A stretch of DNA of 64,000 nucleotides from Spisula solida (taxonomy: Eukaryota > Mollusca > Bivalvia > Venerida > Mactridae), in NCBI GenBank assembly GCA_947247005.1, contig OX365948.1, forward strand, positions 7,192,001 through 7,256,000. The letters run 5' to 3'. This document shows, in pieces, positions 44,733 to 55,354 of the stretch. The number at the start of each line of letters is the position of its first letter. Positions within the stretch are counted from its first letter, which is position 1. Made by a program: the position numbers and the translations under genes. The notes under the pieces were generated by a model that was not told where the DNA came from, searched no databases, and saw only the letters and a program-made list of their open reading frames with translations.

Positions 44733-45764
44733 ATATATCTCTCAGTCTGGAATTACTAGAATGTCTGTACCTTCAGCTTGGATGGTAGAAAGTACTCTGG
44801 AGTGCTGTCACAGATAGAAAATGGTATCAAACTTCTGACAATTGGAAAAAGATCTTAAAAGTCACTGTGACATTGACCATTAACACAGGGAACTTGAAAT
44901 CTGTACTACGTAGTCAAGAGACTCAACTGACTCGACAGTGTTTCTGCCCTGATTTCATCATGAGCCGATACATAAAATTCATGAAAACATCACATTTTTA
45001 TCAGACAATGAATATACATTTTTAGTTTTACAATAATAGCACAATTAACACTTTACTCCATATATGACTATATAAGACTAGTTTAACTGTATACACCATA
45101 TACACTGAATTACATAAATGAATAGACAATCCCCTTTAATAAAACGTTGCACTTCATATCCATTGCCACCAGGTTAAGAGAGAATCCATTTTTTTCTTTT
45201 GTATGTCGGAACAGAAGTATGGGTACTAATTTCAGATCTTCTGTCAGAAATAATCAAATGTGTTTGTTCAGACGACTGTACATGTGTTTGTAAATGAGAC
45301 CATGACCAGTCGTCATTGCGCTGGAATTTCATGTAAACTGTTTTTCGGTTTCCTGGCATACTCCGGTCGCTCATGAAGATCTGCCTCTCCTAAAGATTAC
45401 CTCTTCTTCAGAATAGTAGATCACTAGGTGGTATAGGTCTGATTGAACCTGAAATGAGAAGTAACATGAATAAGTTAATCCTTGATCACACATATACAGC
45501 CTTGACAAGCTTGCTGTCTCGAAGTGGCTGCTTTTTAACATCTGACTTTCCAGCCTGGCTGAGTGTGCATAACGGGAAAGTAATTAAGTAAGTAAGTACA
45601 ATCAGTACTGATATAGAGAGTTAACATTATTGACATAGACATCAACGTCAGGGCCAGAAAAGTCAACTGAAATGACACTAAATAGATTTTAACTATACAA
45701 TTTACTTTACTTAACCCTATATATTTCAATTATATAAAATAATTTATAAGTGCATGTTACCTTA
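44733..45764. other. no recognisable gene
   Basis: Minus-strand frames 45174-45374 and 45535-45729 lack recognisable features. A GTCACTGTGACATTGACC stretch at about 44862 recalls the window-start repeat. Confidence 0.4.
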
Positions 45765-48700
45765 TGAAAGATCGCGTGTACGTTACCTTCAGAAATATGA
45801 CAAAGTGTACGTTACCAAACCCAGCGTATGATGATATTTCCAAAGTTTCTTAAGAGACATATTTTATATTTCACATACTGCTTAAAATATTAACTAGCTT
45901 CCATTTAATCCATTATTTGACAGAGTATTTGCCATAGAAGCTGTGCTAGATGCATAATTTGCGAACTGAAGTGTACGTTATCTAAACATTTCACAAATTT
46001 GGGATCGGTTGGGCAAGGATTACGGAAAAACGGAGAAGAATTGCATCAAGATCCATAAAGCAAATGAAACCGCTTTCAATCGCGGGGTTTATGCGCGCTA
46101 TCTGACTAAAAACAATGCTGTATCAAAGAAGTTAGAGTGAAAAAACCTACCTGAATCGACGCTGTTTTCGGTCGAAAATCGTGCACTGCACCACTTTTGG
46201 TCACGTGGTTTCCCCACCGTGAATATGGCATAGGATGGCTGAAATCTGTATTGGTGGGTTCCCAATATTGCATAGGATGGCTGAAATCTGTATTGGTGGG
46301 TTCCCAATATTGCATAGGATGGCTGAAATCTGTGTTAGTGGGTTCCAAATATGACCTAGGTGGGCTGAAATCTGTATTGATGGGTTCCCAATATTGCATA
46401 GGATGGCTGAAATCTGTATTGGTGGGTTCCCAATATGGCATAGGATGGCTGAAATCTGTATTGGTGGGTTCCCAATAGTGCATAGGATGGCTGAAATCTG
46501 TATTGGTGGGTTCCCAATATGGCATAGGATGGCTGAAATCTGTATTGGTGGGTTCCCAATAGTGCATAGGATGGCTGAAATCTGTATTGGTGGGTTCCCA
46601 ATATTGCATAGGATGGCTGAAATCTGTGTTAGTGGGTTCCAAATATGACCTAGGTGGGCTGAAATCTGTATTGGTGGGTTCCCAATATTGCATAGGATGG
46701 CTGAAATCTGTATTGGTGGGTTCCCAATATGACCTAGGAGGGCTGAAATCGGTATTGGTGGGTTCCCAATATGACGTAGGTGGGCTGAAATATGTGTTAG
46801 TGGGTTCCCAATACAAATGTATGACCTAGGAGGGCTGAAATCTGTGTTAGTTGGTTCCAAATATGGCCTAGGTGGGCTGAAATATGTGTTAGTGGGTTCC
46901 AAATATGGCCTAGGAGGGCTGAAATCTGTGTTAGTGGGTTCCATATATGGCCTAGGTGGGCTGAAATATGTGCTAGAGGGTTCCAAATATGACCTAGGAG
47001 GGCTGAAATCTGTGTTGGTGGGTTCCCAATATGACCTAGGAGGGCTGAAATCTGTGTTGGTGGGTTCCCAAATTGGCATAGGATGGCTGAAATCTGTGTT
47101 GGTGGGTTCCCAATATGGCATAGGAGGGCTGAAATCTGTGTTGGTGGGTTCCCAATGAGGCATTGGATAGCTTAATCTGCGATGCTGAGTCCCAAAATGG
47201 CTTTGGTGACTGTACTCAGATTTGGTGGGTTCCCAATAGGGCCTGAGATGACTGTACTCTGAGATTGTGGGTACCAAATGGAACCTGTGATGGCTGTTCT
47301 CTGTGGTGATGGGCATCCAATACAGCCTGGGATATCTGTACTCAGAGGTGGTGGGTACCCAAAAGGGCCTGGGATTACTGTACTCATAGGTGGTTAGTAC
47401 CAAATGGGACCTGAGCTGGTTGTTCTCAGTGGTGTAGGATAGTCAATAGGACCTGTGATGGCTGTTCTCTGTATAGGTGGGTACCCAATCGAGCCTGAGA
47501 TGGTTGAACTTGTGGAGGTGAGTACATAAGCTGACCTGGGACGGCTGTACTAGGCAGTGTTTAGTACTAAATAGGGCATTGAATGGCTTTCCCCAGTGAC
47601 TATGAGTTTCTCTCAGACATAGTATGGCTGTACACAGTAGTTGTGTGAAGGGCATAGGCCCTAAGAAGGCTGGTAGTGGTAAGTACCACATAGGGTCTGG
47701 TATGGCTATATTTAGTGTTTGCAACTCCCCGTAGGGATTAGTATTACCATAATTGGTGGTGGGGAATTACCCAATAGAGCAAATGCTGGCTATAGTGCAC
47801 CTGGTAGGGCAGTATTTAGTTGGTCCGAGTACCCCTTAGGACATAGTATGATTGTTACCGCTGGTGGAAAGTACCACACTCAGGTGGGACCGTACTCAAT
47901 GGTTATTTGTACCATTTAGTGAAAAATATAAACTGTAATTAGTGGTGGTGATTGGGCCTCGGATGTCTGTAGTATGTCGTTGTGACTCCTTTGTACCATA
48001 TACAACTTGGTGAGACTGTAAGTCATTGGTGATGCTCACCCATATGGGGTATGAAATCTGTAATAATTTGGGATTAGTACCCTCTTGGGTCTTATATGAC
48101 TGTAGTTTTGTACTAGTGAGTAACACATAGGGCCTTGTACAGCTGTGCTCAGTAATGGTGAGTACCATATAGAGACTTATGTACGTGTATATGGCTTTAC
48201 TCAGGTGTTGTGAGTATACCTTAGGGCCTACTATGGCTATAATTAAGGGTGGTGAATACCCAATATGGTCTTGGTTGGCTGTCCTCTTGGTTTTAAATAT
48301 CCCATAGGGCCTCAGATATAGCTGGTGCCATTACCAACTCAATAGGAATGGTTGAATAGGGCAGTTGAAAGTACTCCATTGGTTACAGAATGTTTGTATA
48401 GACAGTGATATTAGTCCCCAAAAATGCCTGGGTTTGCTATTAAGTGGTTAAAGAACCCCTAAGGACATGATATGGGTGTATTCGGTGTTGGTTACACCCC
48501 ATTCAGGCTTAATATATGATGGTGATGAGTACCGAATCATGCCTGATACTGGTGTAATTGGTAGTGGTAAGCATGATAACAAAGGGTTTGGTTGAGAGTA
48601 CCCCTTATGGCTTAGTATGGCTATAATAAGTGGTAGTGACTACCACATACGGCATTGGATGGCTGTACTCTGTGATGGTGAGCACCGAATGTGACATTGG

Positions 48701-49690
48701 GTGGTTGTACTTGACAAGTGTTATGTACCCCATATGGTCTTGGGATGCCTGAACTTTGCAGTGTTGCATATCCCATAAGGCATATTTTTCGTAACTTAAC
48801 CTTGAAATGACATTGACCTTGACTTCAAAGTGGTCAGTCTTGTATGTCCATATGATGTATGTTATCAAATGAATAATATCTAAGTACACATGTAAATAGT
48901 TGTGACTATATACATAAATAAATAAAAATGCATGAGAACATAGAATTTTAAGAATATTTGTAAATTATGGCGGCCATCTTGGACGCCATCTTGAATTTCC
49001 GGGTCCACACTACGTGTTGACAATTTATGCCGGCAGTTCCATATAGTACATACATAGGCGAACATTTTGGTATATAACATTGCTTGTTCTACTTTCGATG
49101 TCACCTAGCTACGCCCAAAAAATCACCAATTGTCACCCAACTAAATGTGTTATACCGAAATTTTAACTGAAACATTGTTGAAAAAAAAACGATATTTTTT
49201 AAAGGTAACGTAATTTACATGGCATTTCATATCAATTAACTATTTGTGTAGTTGTACTATAGCTATATACATTATTGAGCTGCATATTAATGAGTATCAT
49301 CATTTCTTAACTTAAAAACGTCATATACGTTGACTGTTTTTTTAATATTCTAGTAATTTCATGCTAAGTAACGTAAATTACGTATGTTATATCACATTTT
49401 TGCCAATAATAATTTGTACAACTGATAGTTTCAATTTTAAATACATTTAACATACATAAATGTCTTCTTCGCATGATTTATTGAACAATTAGCATGTTTA
49501 TAATATCATATAAGCAAAATTAGTGATTCCTGTACAAAATCGCATAGTCACGTATTTCAAATCTCCGTAACTCGTTAAAGCCCCAACAGAAACTTGCAAA
49601 CTTTTGTCTGTGAATGCCACCTACCATAAGGTTTAAGAAAATCATAGTGTTGAAAATTCCCCCTGGGGGGAGCAAGGTCAATTGTCAGCT
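45765..49690 (-). mobile_element. satellite-cored element, copy B (expanded core, inverted)
   Basis: Reverse-orientation homologue of copy A. 45765-46221 matches the inverse of 36313-36770 with scattered substitutions. The far end (AATTCCCCCTGGGGGGAGCAA at about 49657-49677, with AAACTTGCAAACTTTTG) matches the inverse of 34893-34970. The core array fills 46222-48780. GTAACG/CGTTAC motifs recur outside the core. No coding capacity. Confidence 0.6.
46222..48780 (-). repeat. 42-bp minisatellite core of copy B, with decay gradient
   Basis: About 22 near-identical units span 46222-47170 (GGCTGAAATCTGTATTGGTG...). Beyond this the same unit continues to about 48780 with growing divergence and variable length (GGCTGTACTC.G.GGTGGTG, GGTACC.AA..GG.CCTG). 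The unit length of 14 codons creates long open frames on both strands (up to 400 codons at 46201-47403 minus). I regard these as array artefacts. Confidence 0.85.
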
Positions 49691-49699
49691 CAAGGTCTA

Positions 49700-50353
49700 G
49701 TAGGTTTATGTTTAAAAATAGTTAAAATACGTATCTTTGCCTATGTGTCAATTATTAGTTTTGTTTTTGGTGTTGTGTCCATGTAACAAAACTAAGTGAT
49801 AAACTTGTGTATATTATAGATTGTTACTTTTCAATCACGTAGTGTTTAAGGAGGGACCTTCGAAAGGGACGTTTCAAAATGGGCAAGATAATTATTTTAC
49901 CGTGTTGGTAAATTGTACAACTTGTAAAAACGAGTTTGCTTCAACGAGGATATTCATATGTGCATACCTACGTTAACTTACATTTAAACATAATATGAAA
50001 AAGAATCAATCGTAGATATAGAGTATTTTGACTGTTTTCAAAATGTTCATCTTCATTGATTTCGTGAACAATTAGTCTTAGACTACCTAAACATAACCAA
50101 ATAATTTGGTGTCATGAACCCAGTCAGAAATTGAGTATTAGGAAATATTTGAAGACCCCTACACTTTTTAAAAATAAGATTTGTAGTATAGGCACTCAAC
50201 AGAAACAGCAGAGCACGCAAGGCATGGCCAAGAAAAATGTGCAAAAATAGCTCTGCATAATAGTAAAAAAATGGATCCGGTCAGAATGACGAATAAAGAG
50301 ATTTGTTAACTTTAGACGCTGATTCGCAAGTTGGAGTTTGTTTTTTGTTTCAG
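49700..50353 (+). other. upstream region of gene 2
   Basis: No start-codon exon equivalent to gene 1 exon 1 could be identified. Ends in the acceptor TTTTGTTTCAG. Confidence 0.4.
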
Positions 50354-50480
50354 TGTCTAATGCGGTTAATTGCTTTGGCAATACAGTCAACAGTAGCAAG
50401 CAGGTATCGCGGCTATGGGCATAGAAAATCCGCTGTCCGAAGATCAGATACCATGGTAAATGAGTTCAAACGACAAGCGG
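50354..50480 (+). CDS. gene 2 exon: signal peptide and basic segment
   Basis: Acceptor TTTTGTTTCAG, donor GTAAGT, phase 1 out, 127 nt. Encodes CLMRLIALAIQSTVAS followed by RYRGYGHRKSAVRRSD. The hydrophobic-then-basic layout matches gene 1 exon 2. Start could be the in-exon ATG at 50360 or an upstream unseen exon. Confidence 0.6.
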
Positions 50481-50679
50481 GTAAGTTAGTCTTGTAGTTT
50501 TGTATACTACGGTTATTTTAATTTGGGTACACGCCGTTTGCAAACCATTTTTTAAAGTCATATTATAGTATATCGTGTCAGTTGACCTAACCTTTTACTT
50601 TTATTATTTGCAAACAACTAATGTTCTTAGCAACTAACCTTTGGGTCCATACTAAAAACCTTTCATTTCCAACACTCAG

Positions 50680-50806
50680 ACGGCTGGGACTTGGGTGGAT
50701 TATTTTCACGTTCGGTTGTGTGTTGGGCATTGTGCCTTGGGTGTTTTTATGCTTTCTGTGCTTCTGTCTTCCCTGTTCGACTTAATTAATAATATCTTTT
50801 TATAGG
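50680..50806 (+). repeat. dispersed repeat B, copy 3
   Basis: AGACGGCTGGGACTTGGGTGG through GTGTTGGGCATTGTGCCTTGG to GACTTAATTAATAATATC. Same family and orientation as 17747-17890. Confidence 0.65.
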
Positions 50807-51950
50807 GTCATAAAATTGTTAAAGTACGTGTACAGTACAGAAGGTAAATGCAACAGCAATTACAAAGAAAGACATTCATTCGTTAAGAAACAGTAAAACG
50901 AAGTTCAAGTCAACATTTGTTTTGAAAACTAAGTCTAAGTCTGACTTTCATGCAGTTTTAAGGAATACATAGCCTTCTCAACCATGGTCAACTTAGGGAC
51001 AGTCTACGATTCTAAAAATTAAGCTATCCGGGTCACCATTTGGTAGTTTGAAATATAATGTTAAATCTTAACGTAAAGCCCAGACTTTTTACGATATATA
51101 ATTACGATACGAGGGGTGTCTAGAATTAACCGGACGTTGTAGATTACCACAAAACTACAAGTATTAAGCATCAGCCTGGTTAATATCCCTCGTGTGCTGT
51201 ATCATACTTGACATTATAGTGCGCTCAGGGTAATGTCATGTTTGCCAACATGAATTGGTATGGATGACAGTTACTGTTTCAAAACTGTTTTTGCAAATTT
51301 CTAAATAGAATTAAACATATACGGTCAGTTTGGTATACGCGAGCACTATTGACCTGTCACTAATTAGTTATCGTGATTTTCGTTATTGTACTGGAAGAAT
51401 GTTTTTAATAGTTAAAATAATAAACTCTGTTTGTACAACGGATAAGCACGGATATTCAAGGAGACATGCTAAAAGTGCTAAACTGTACTTAAAGCATCAC
51501 CGATAAGTCGTGCACAACTGATTGATCCACTTTTGTGGAATACACCAAATTTTCCCGCCTTTCTCAACATCGTGGAATTTATTTCCCGTCGGTTAAGCGA
51601 AGCGAATTAAATGCTTTCCTGTGAATGGTTAAGATCTTGTGATTACACCAATCAGGAGCTGTTAACCATAACGTACGAGTTGTCGTGCGTAGCGATTGTA
51701 CGTTTTTTGGTCATTCAGCTTTGGGTACTAGAGTTTACCAGTATACATTTTAAAAAGGTTGGGAAAGTGATGTGTGGTTTTGTGCTATATATTGAATAAT
51801 GGTATGCATAATGTTGATATATGTGGAATGAAATAATGAAAAACATGTTTATATCGTCGGAGATTATATTGATTAAACTAGCCAAAGTGCTCATTACAAT
51901 TATACTACATATGGGTTATATAAGGTTGTGTTGTTTTATAGAGTACATGT
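50807..51950 (+). other. gene 2 intron, 5' part
   Basis: No exon equivalent to gene 1 exon 3 recognised. Short frames at 51611-51799 and 51821-52006 are not supported. Confidence 0.4.
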
Positions 51951-52703
51951 ATACACTCAAGGACTTTAAAAACGCCTCACCTAATTCAAAGTCCAATATC
52001 GCTTAAAGTATTAATGTTATAATGTAATAAAATGTTGTCTCGTTATTTTCTGGGAATCCTCCAAGCACGCTCACCCTGGGCAAAAGTGCGGGATTTTCAA
52101 TACTGACTATGCGAGGCGTTATACTCCTAATGTCCTCCAATACACTTGTTAATAGTTTCCTATCCCTTAATTTAAGCATCTGCAAGTTTTCAGAATACTG
52201 GTTTACTTTTACACACGCTCAAACCTACCGCATTTAAACATGTTTAAAAGGATAGGATTTTGAATTTACCGATTTTAGCAATAAAACTTAAAACTTGATG
52301 ATTTGGAATGTCTGTGGACATTAATTCGTTATTGACTTTAAATATGCTTGTTTGAAACAAAATGACAGGTCATTGTTGAATTTGAACACGCGTAGAAATT
52401 ATTGTAAAAAAAATAAGTGACAGGGGGTTCGTTTTAGGACTTCGTAGACGAATGTGATCCCGCGTATTAGGATAAATTGCTCCCTTAGCCGGTATTGAAA
52501 ATACCACACTTTTACTTATAGGATGAATGCGCTTGTCGGACTCCCAGAAAATAACGAGACAACATTTTATTACAAACTAAACTGATTTACACGACGGAAA
52601 GATCAATTAATACACATGTAAAAATATATTGCAATTACATAAATACTTTGAGCGATATTGGGCTTTGAATTAGGTGAGGCGTTTTTAAAGTCCTCGAGTG
52701 TAT
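51951..52703. mobile_element. ~750-bp foldback element
   Basis: ATACACTCAAGGACTTTAAA, AACGCCTCACCTAATTCAAA and GTCCAATATCGCT at 51951-52005 are inverted at 52650-52703. An inner pair (GTTGTCTCGTTATTTTCTGG at about 52033, inverted at about 52545-52564) extends the arms to about 160 bp on the left. The centre is about 380 bp of AT-rich DNA with no open frame. Confidence 0.75.
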
Positions 52704-53045
52704 ATCTGTGGATGTCACAGGAACGCAATATAACATTTTGTAAAATTATACATGTTTATCTTCTCATCACACATGCATGCCGTTATCCTGGGGGCTTTAG
52801 ACGTGAACTATTTAAACTTAGTTATCACTGATACGTAATGTATGTTGTTCAGAAAGTATACATATATTGTATTTTATGATCCTACATTAACTGCAAATAA
52901 CTGTAAAATATTTAACAACTTTAACTTTAAAAGGCCGAGTCGTTAATTTATAAGTAAAATACATGTAGTAAATCAACATAAAATCGAATATACTTTATAG
53001 TTGAAAGCGATACTTTTTTTATATCTTCCTTTACATAATGATAAT
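52704..53045 (+). other. gene 2 intron, no feature seen
   Basis: AT-rich; nothing recognised. Confidence 0.4.
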
Positions 53046-53168
53046 ATTTAATCGGACAGGGAAGGCAGCACTCAACCAGTCGAGCACAGAAAACATTAAA
53101 ACCTACAAGACCAACTGTCCAACACACAACCGAACGAGAAAATGATCCACCCAAGTCTTAGCTGTCAT
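53046..53168 (-). repeat. dispersed repeat B, inverted copy
   Basis: Read on the minus strand it runs GACAGCTAAGACTTGGGTGG, GTTGTGTGTTGGACAG, TTTTCTGTGCTCGACTGG and GAGTGCTGCCTTCCCTGTCC. The minus-strand frame at 52948-53154 is repeat-derived. Confidence 0.7.
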
Positions 53169-54229
53169 AAAGCCGAATGAACTAGTTTCAGCAATCAAAA
53201 AGATGAGTACCCAAGCTCAATGGCATGGTTTCAACAGTAAACCGGCTGAAATACCTAGTTTTAGCTGTCTGAAGTCCTAAAAAGTTTAAGTATAACAGTA
53301 TTAAAAAAACTGAATACCATGTTTCAGCAGAAACAAGCGTGCGTTTGTTATAGTGTCAACTGCCAATTTGGTTGATAATACACCTTATATCTTACCATAG
53401 TATTTCCGAGTTTCTATCCCTCAATGACACCCTGAATGCATTTGATAGTCATTGTTTAATTAAAACCGGTGGCCCTGAAACTAGTCACGTCAGAACATAG
53501 CCCTGTCGGGATTAGAGCAGTCACCTTACCAATCAACAGAAATGATACATCAACCACTCGGTACGAATAAGATCGGGACGAAATTTACATACCAAATATC
53601 TGGCATCTACACAAACACGGCATCGGATGTTGATTTCATTGTATAAATCCGTTAATTTTGAGTATTAAAGACGATTTTCCTTGCTTACCAAGTACTTGCA
53701 TCGTGTACAATCAGTTATTTTCGGCTATTCAGACGAATCGCGAATAAATTCACGCGGAAAACCTAGTTACTTCCCCTTTCCTTGGTTGTTACTAAAACCC
53801 GGAACGGAACACGGAACAGAACAGAATATGTTGTGTGGCTGCGGGCCTAGATTTAATTATTTACTTTGTTAAGCGTAGTTTTACATCTGCAGGATTTTAG
53901 ATATCCTAAATATACTAGTTTCAAAGGCAGAAAAATTAACATATTGGAGTATACATTGTTGCACTATTTTCTTAGCTCTTTCTATGAACCGCTTTACTCC
54001 TATGGAGTTTATTTGCTAAAGGGGAAGTGTGTGCATTCTTGCCAAACTTTTACTGTGTATTTGCACGGAAATCTGTGTATATCCGTGGTATTTGGTTTAT
54101 GTGATAAAAAGAATCTTACATTCGTGTCATTCCATATTAAATTTATTAAACTCGTTGAATAAAAGTGATAAAATGCTCGACAGAGCCTCGCATTTTATCA
54201 TTTTATCCAACTCGTTTAATAAATTCAAT
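53169..54229 (+). other. gene 2 intron; one relative of the 37.6-kb repeat
   Basis: About 53560-53635 carries TACGAATAAGATCGGGACGA and CACGGCATCGGATG, related to the tandem unit at 37621-37825. The frames at 53681-54307 have no recognisable content. Confidence 0.4.
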
Positions 54230-54397
54230 ACAGAAAGACACTCATGTAAGATCCTCTATATATTCTGTGTATGTCGTTATGATTTGTTGAGAATTTATAG
54301 TGTGTAAAGAGTAAGAAAGAGAGCAGGATAGTGATGAAGAGAGAAGGAAAGAAAATAGAGGTGGGGTTATACCAGCATATTTGAAATATATATGAAA

Positions 54398-55205
54398 TTA
54401 AGTTATCTTTTGCCATTTTCTATAAAAGACTTCTACTTTATCTTTGAAGACAGCTATAGTGTGTTCAAGCTTCTTCCTATAGTTAATATATTCTTTAAAA
54501 TGCCGGATTAACGGAACACTTTTATTGCATTTGTTTTTAAATATAAAATATTTGGAAAGTAGAACAATGTAGTTAGCAATAGGTCCATCTTCATCTTTAA
54601 TGTTGATAATGTTGCAAAATGAGATATTTTGAGATGTAAGATTTATAATTTTTTAAAATTTGTCTTCTAAAAATACCTTTACTTCCGACCAAAACCCTTG
54701 TACAATATGACATTCCCAGAACATGTGATATATTGAATCTGGATGCATGGTGCAAAAATCACAAAGACTTGACTGGACAAGATGACATTTATGTAGGAAT
54801 GAGTTGTCTGGTATTATGTTCATGAGATATTTGTACTGGAATTCTCTTAGTTTCGTGTCTATTGTAATGTTATATGATTGTGTGAGAATTTTTTCCCATT
54901 CTATATCTTCAATTGGGTGATTAATACTCCATTTTATTTTGTATTTTGGTTTAGTTGGTATTTTTTGTTTTTTTAAAGTTTTATATGATAATCTATTCAT
55001 TTTTGTTTTCCCATTTACTTTATCACTCAAGTAGTTAGGTGCATCGTATGACATATTACAATTATCCAATTGTGTTTTCCATTCCTTTGGTACATTTTTA
55101 ATGAGAGTGTAGTATTTCAAATAATCGCCATTTGGAATCTCATATAAAAATTTCATTTGCTCAAAGCTATAGAATGTTTTATGTCTGAAGTCAAAAATGT
55201 GTTCT
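54398..55205 (-). pseudogene. L1-like LINE ORF2 C-terminal end, 5'-truncated
   Basis: The minus-strand frame runs from about 55205 to a TAA at 54398, with one internal stop at 54653. It contains YEIPNGDYLKYYTLIKNVP, LREFQYKYLMNIIPDNSFL and the zinc-binding block CDFCTMHPDSIYHMFWEC. These are equivalent to the C-terminus of the LINE at 8076-11079 (CSFCKTSSETIEHLFWQC), so both belong to the same broad LINE group. The 3' UTR probably extends to about 54230. The 5' truncation point abuts dispersed repeat B. It is antisense to gene 2 within its intron. Confidence 0.75.
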
Positions 55206-55300
55206 GGTATGTTTTTTATGTTTTCTGTGCTCGGCTGGTTAAGTTGAGGGCTGCCTTCCATGTCCGACCTAATATTAACTTTTTTTAAGTGAGATGTCCT
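55206..55300 (+). repeat. dispersed repeat B, copy 4 (truncated)
   Basis: TTTTCTGTGCTCGGCTGGTT, GGCTGCCTTCCATGTCC and CTAATATTAAC match the 3' half of the family. It lies about 55 bp before the LDLa exon of gene 2. Confidence 0.65.
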
Positions 55301-55354
55301 GTCCTTGACCAGTTTCATATCATTTTATGCAACTAATGTTACTATATTTTGCAG

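Noticed and set aside
46201..47403. 400-codon minus-strand open frame and several other long frames on both strands
   Set aside because: They follow the 42-bp array; a unit of 14 codons keeps every stop-free frame open. The protein would be a pure translation of the satellite.
46222..48780. CRISPR-like array
   Set aside because: Units are contiguous with no unique spacers, and the context is eukaryotic. It is a minisatellite.
50303..50353. Extension of the gene 2 first exon upstream to 50303
   Set aside because: The reading before 50354 crosses a clear polypyrimidine acceptor (TTTTTTGTTTCAG), so the frame upstream is intronic.
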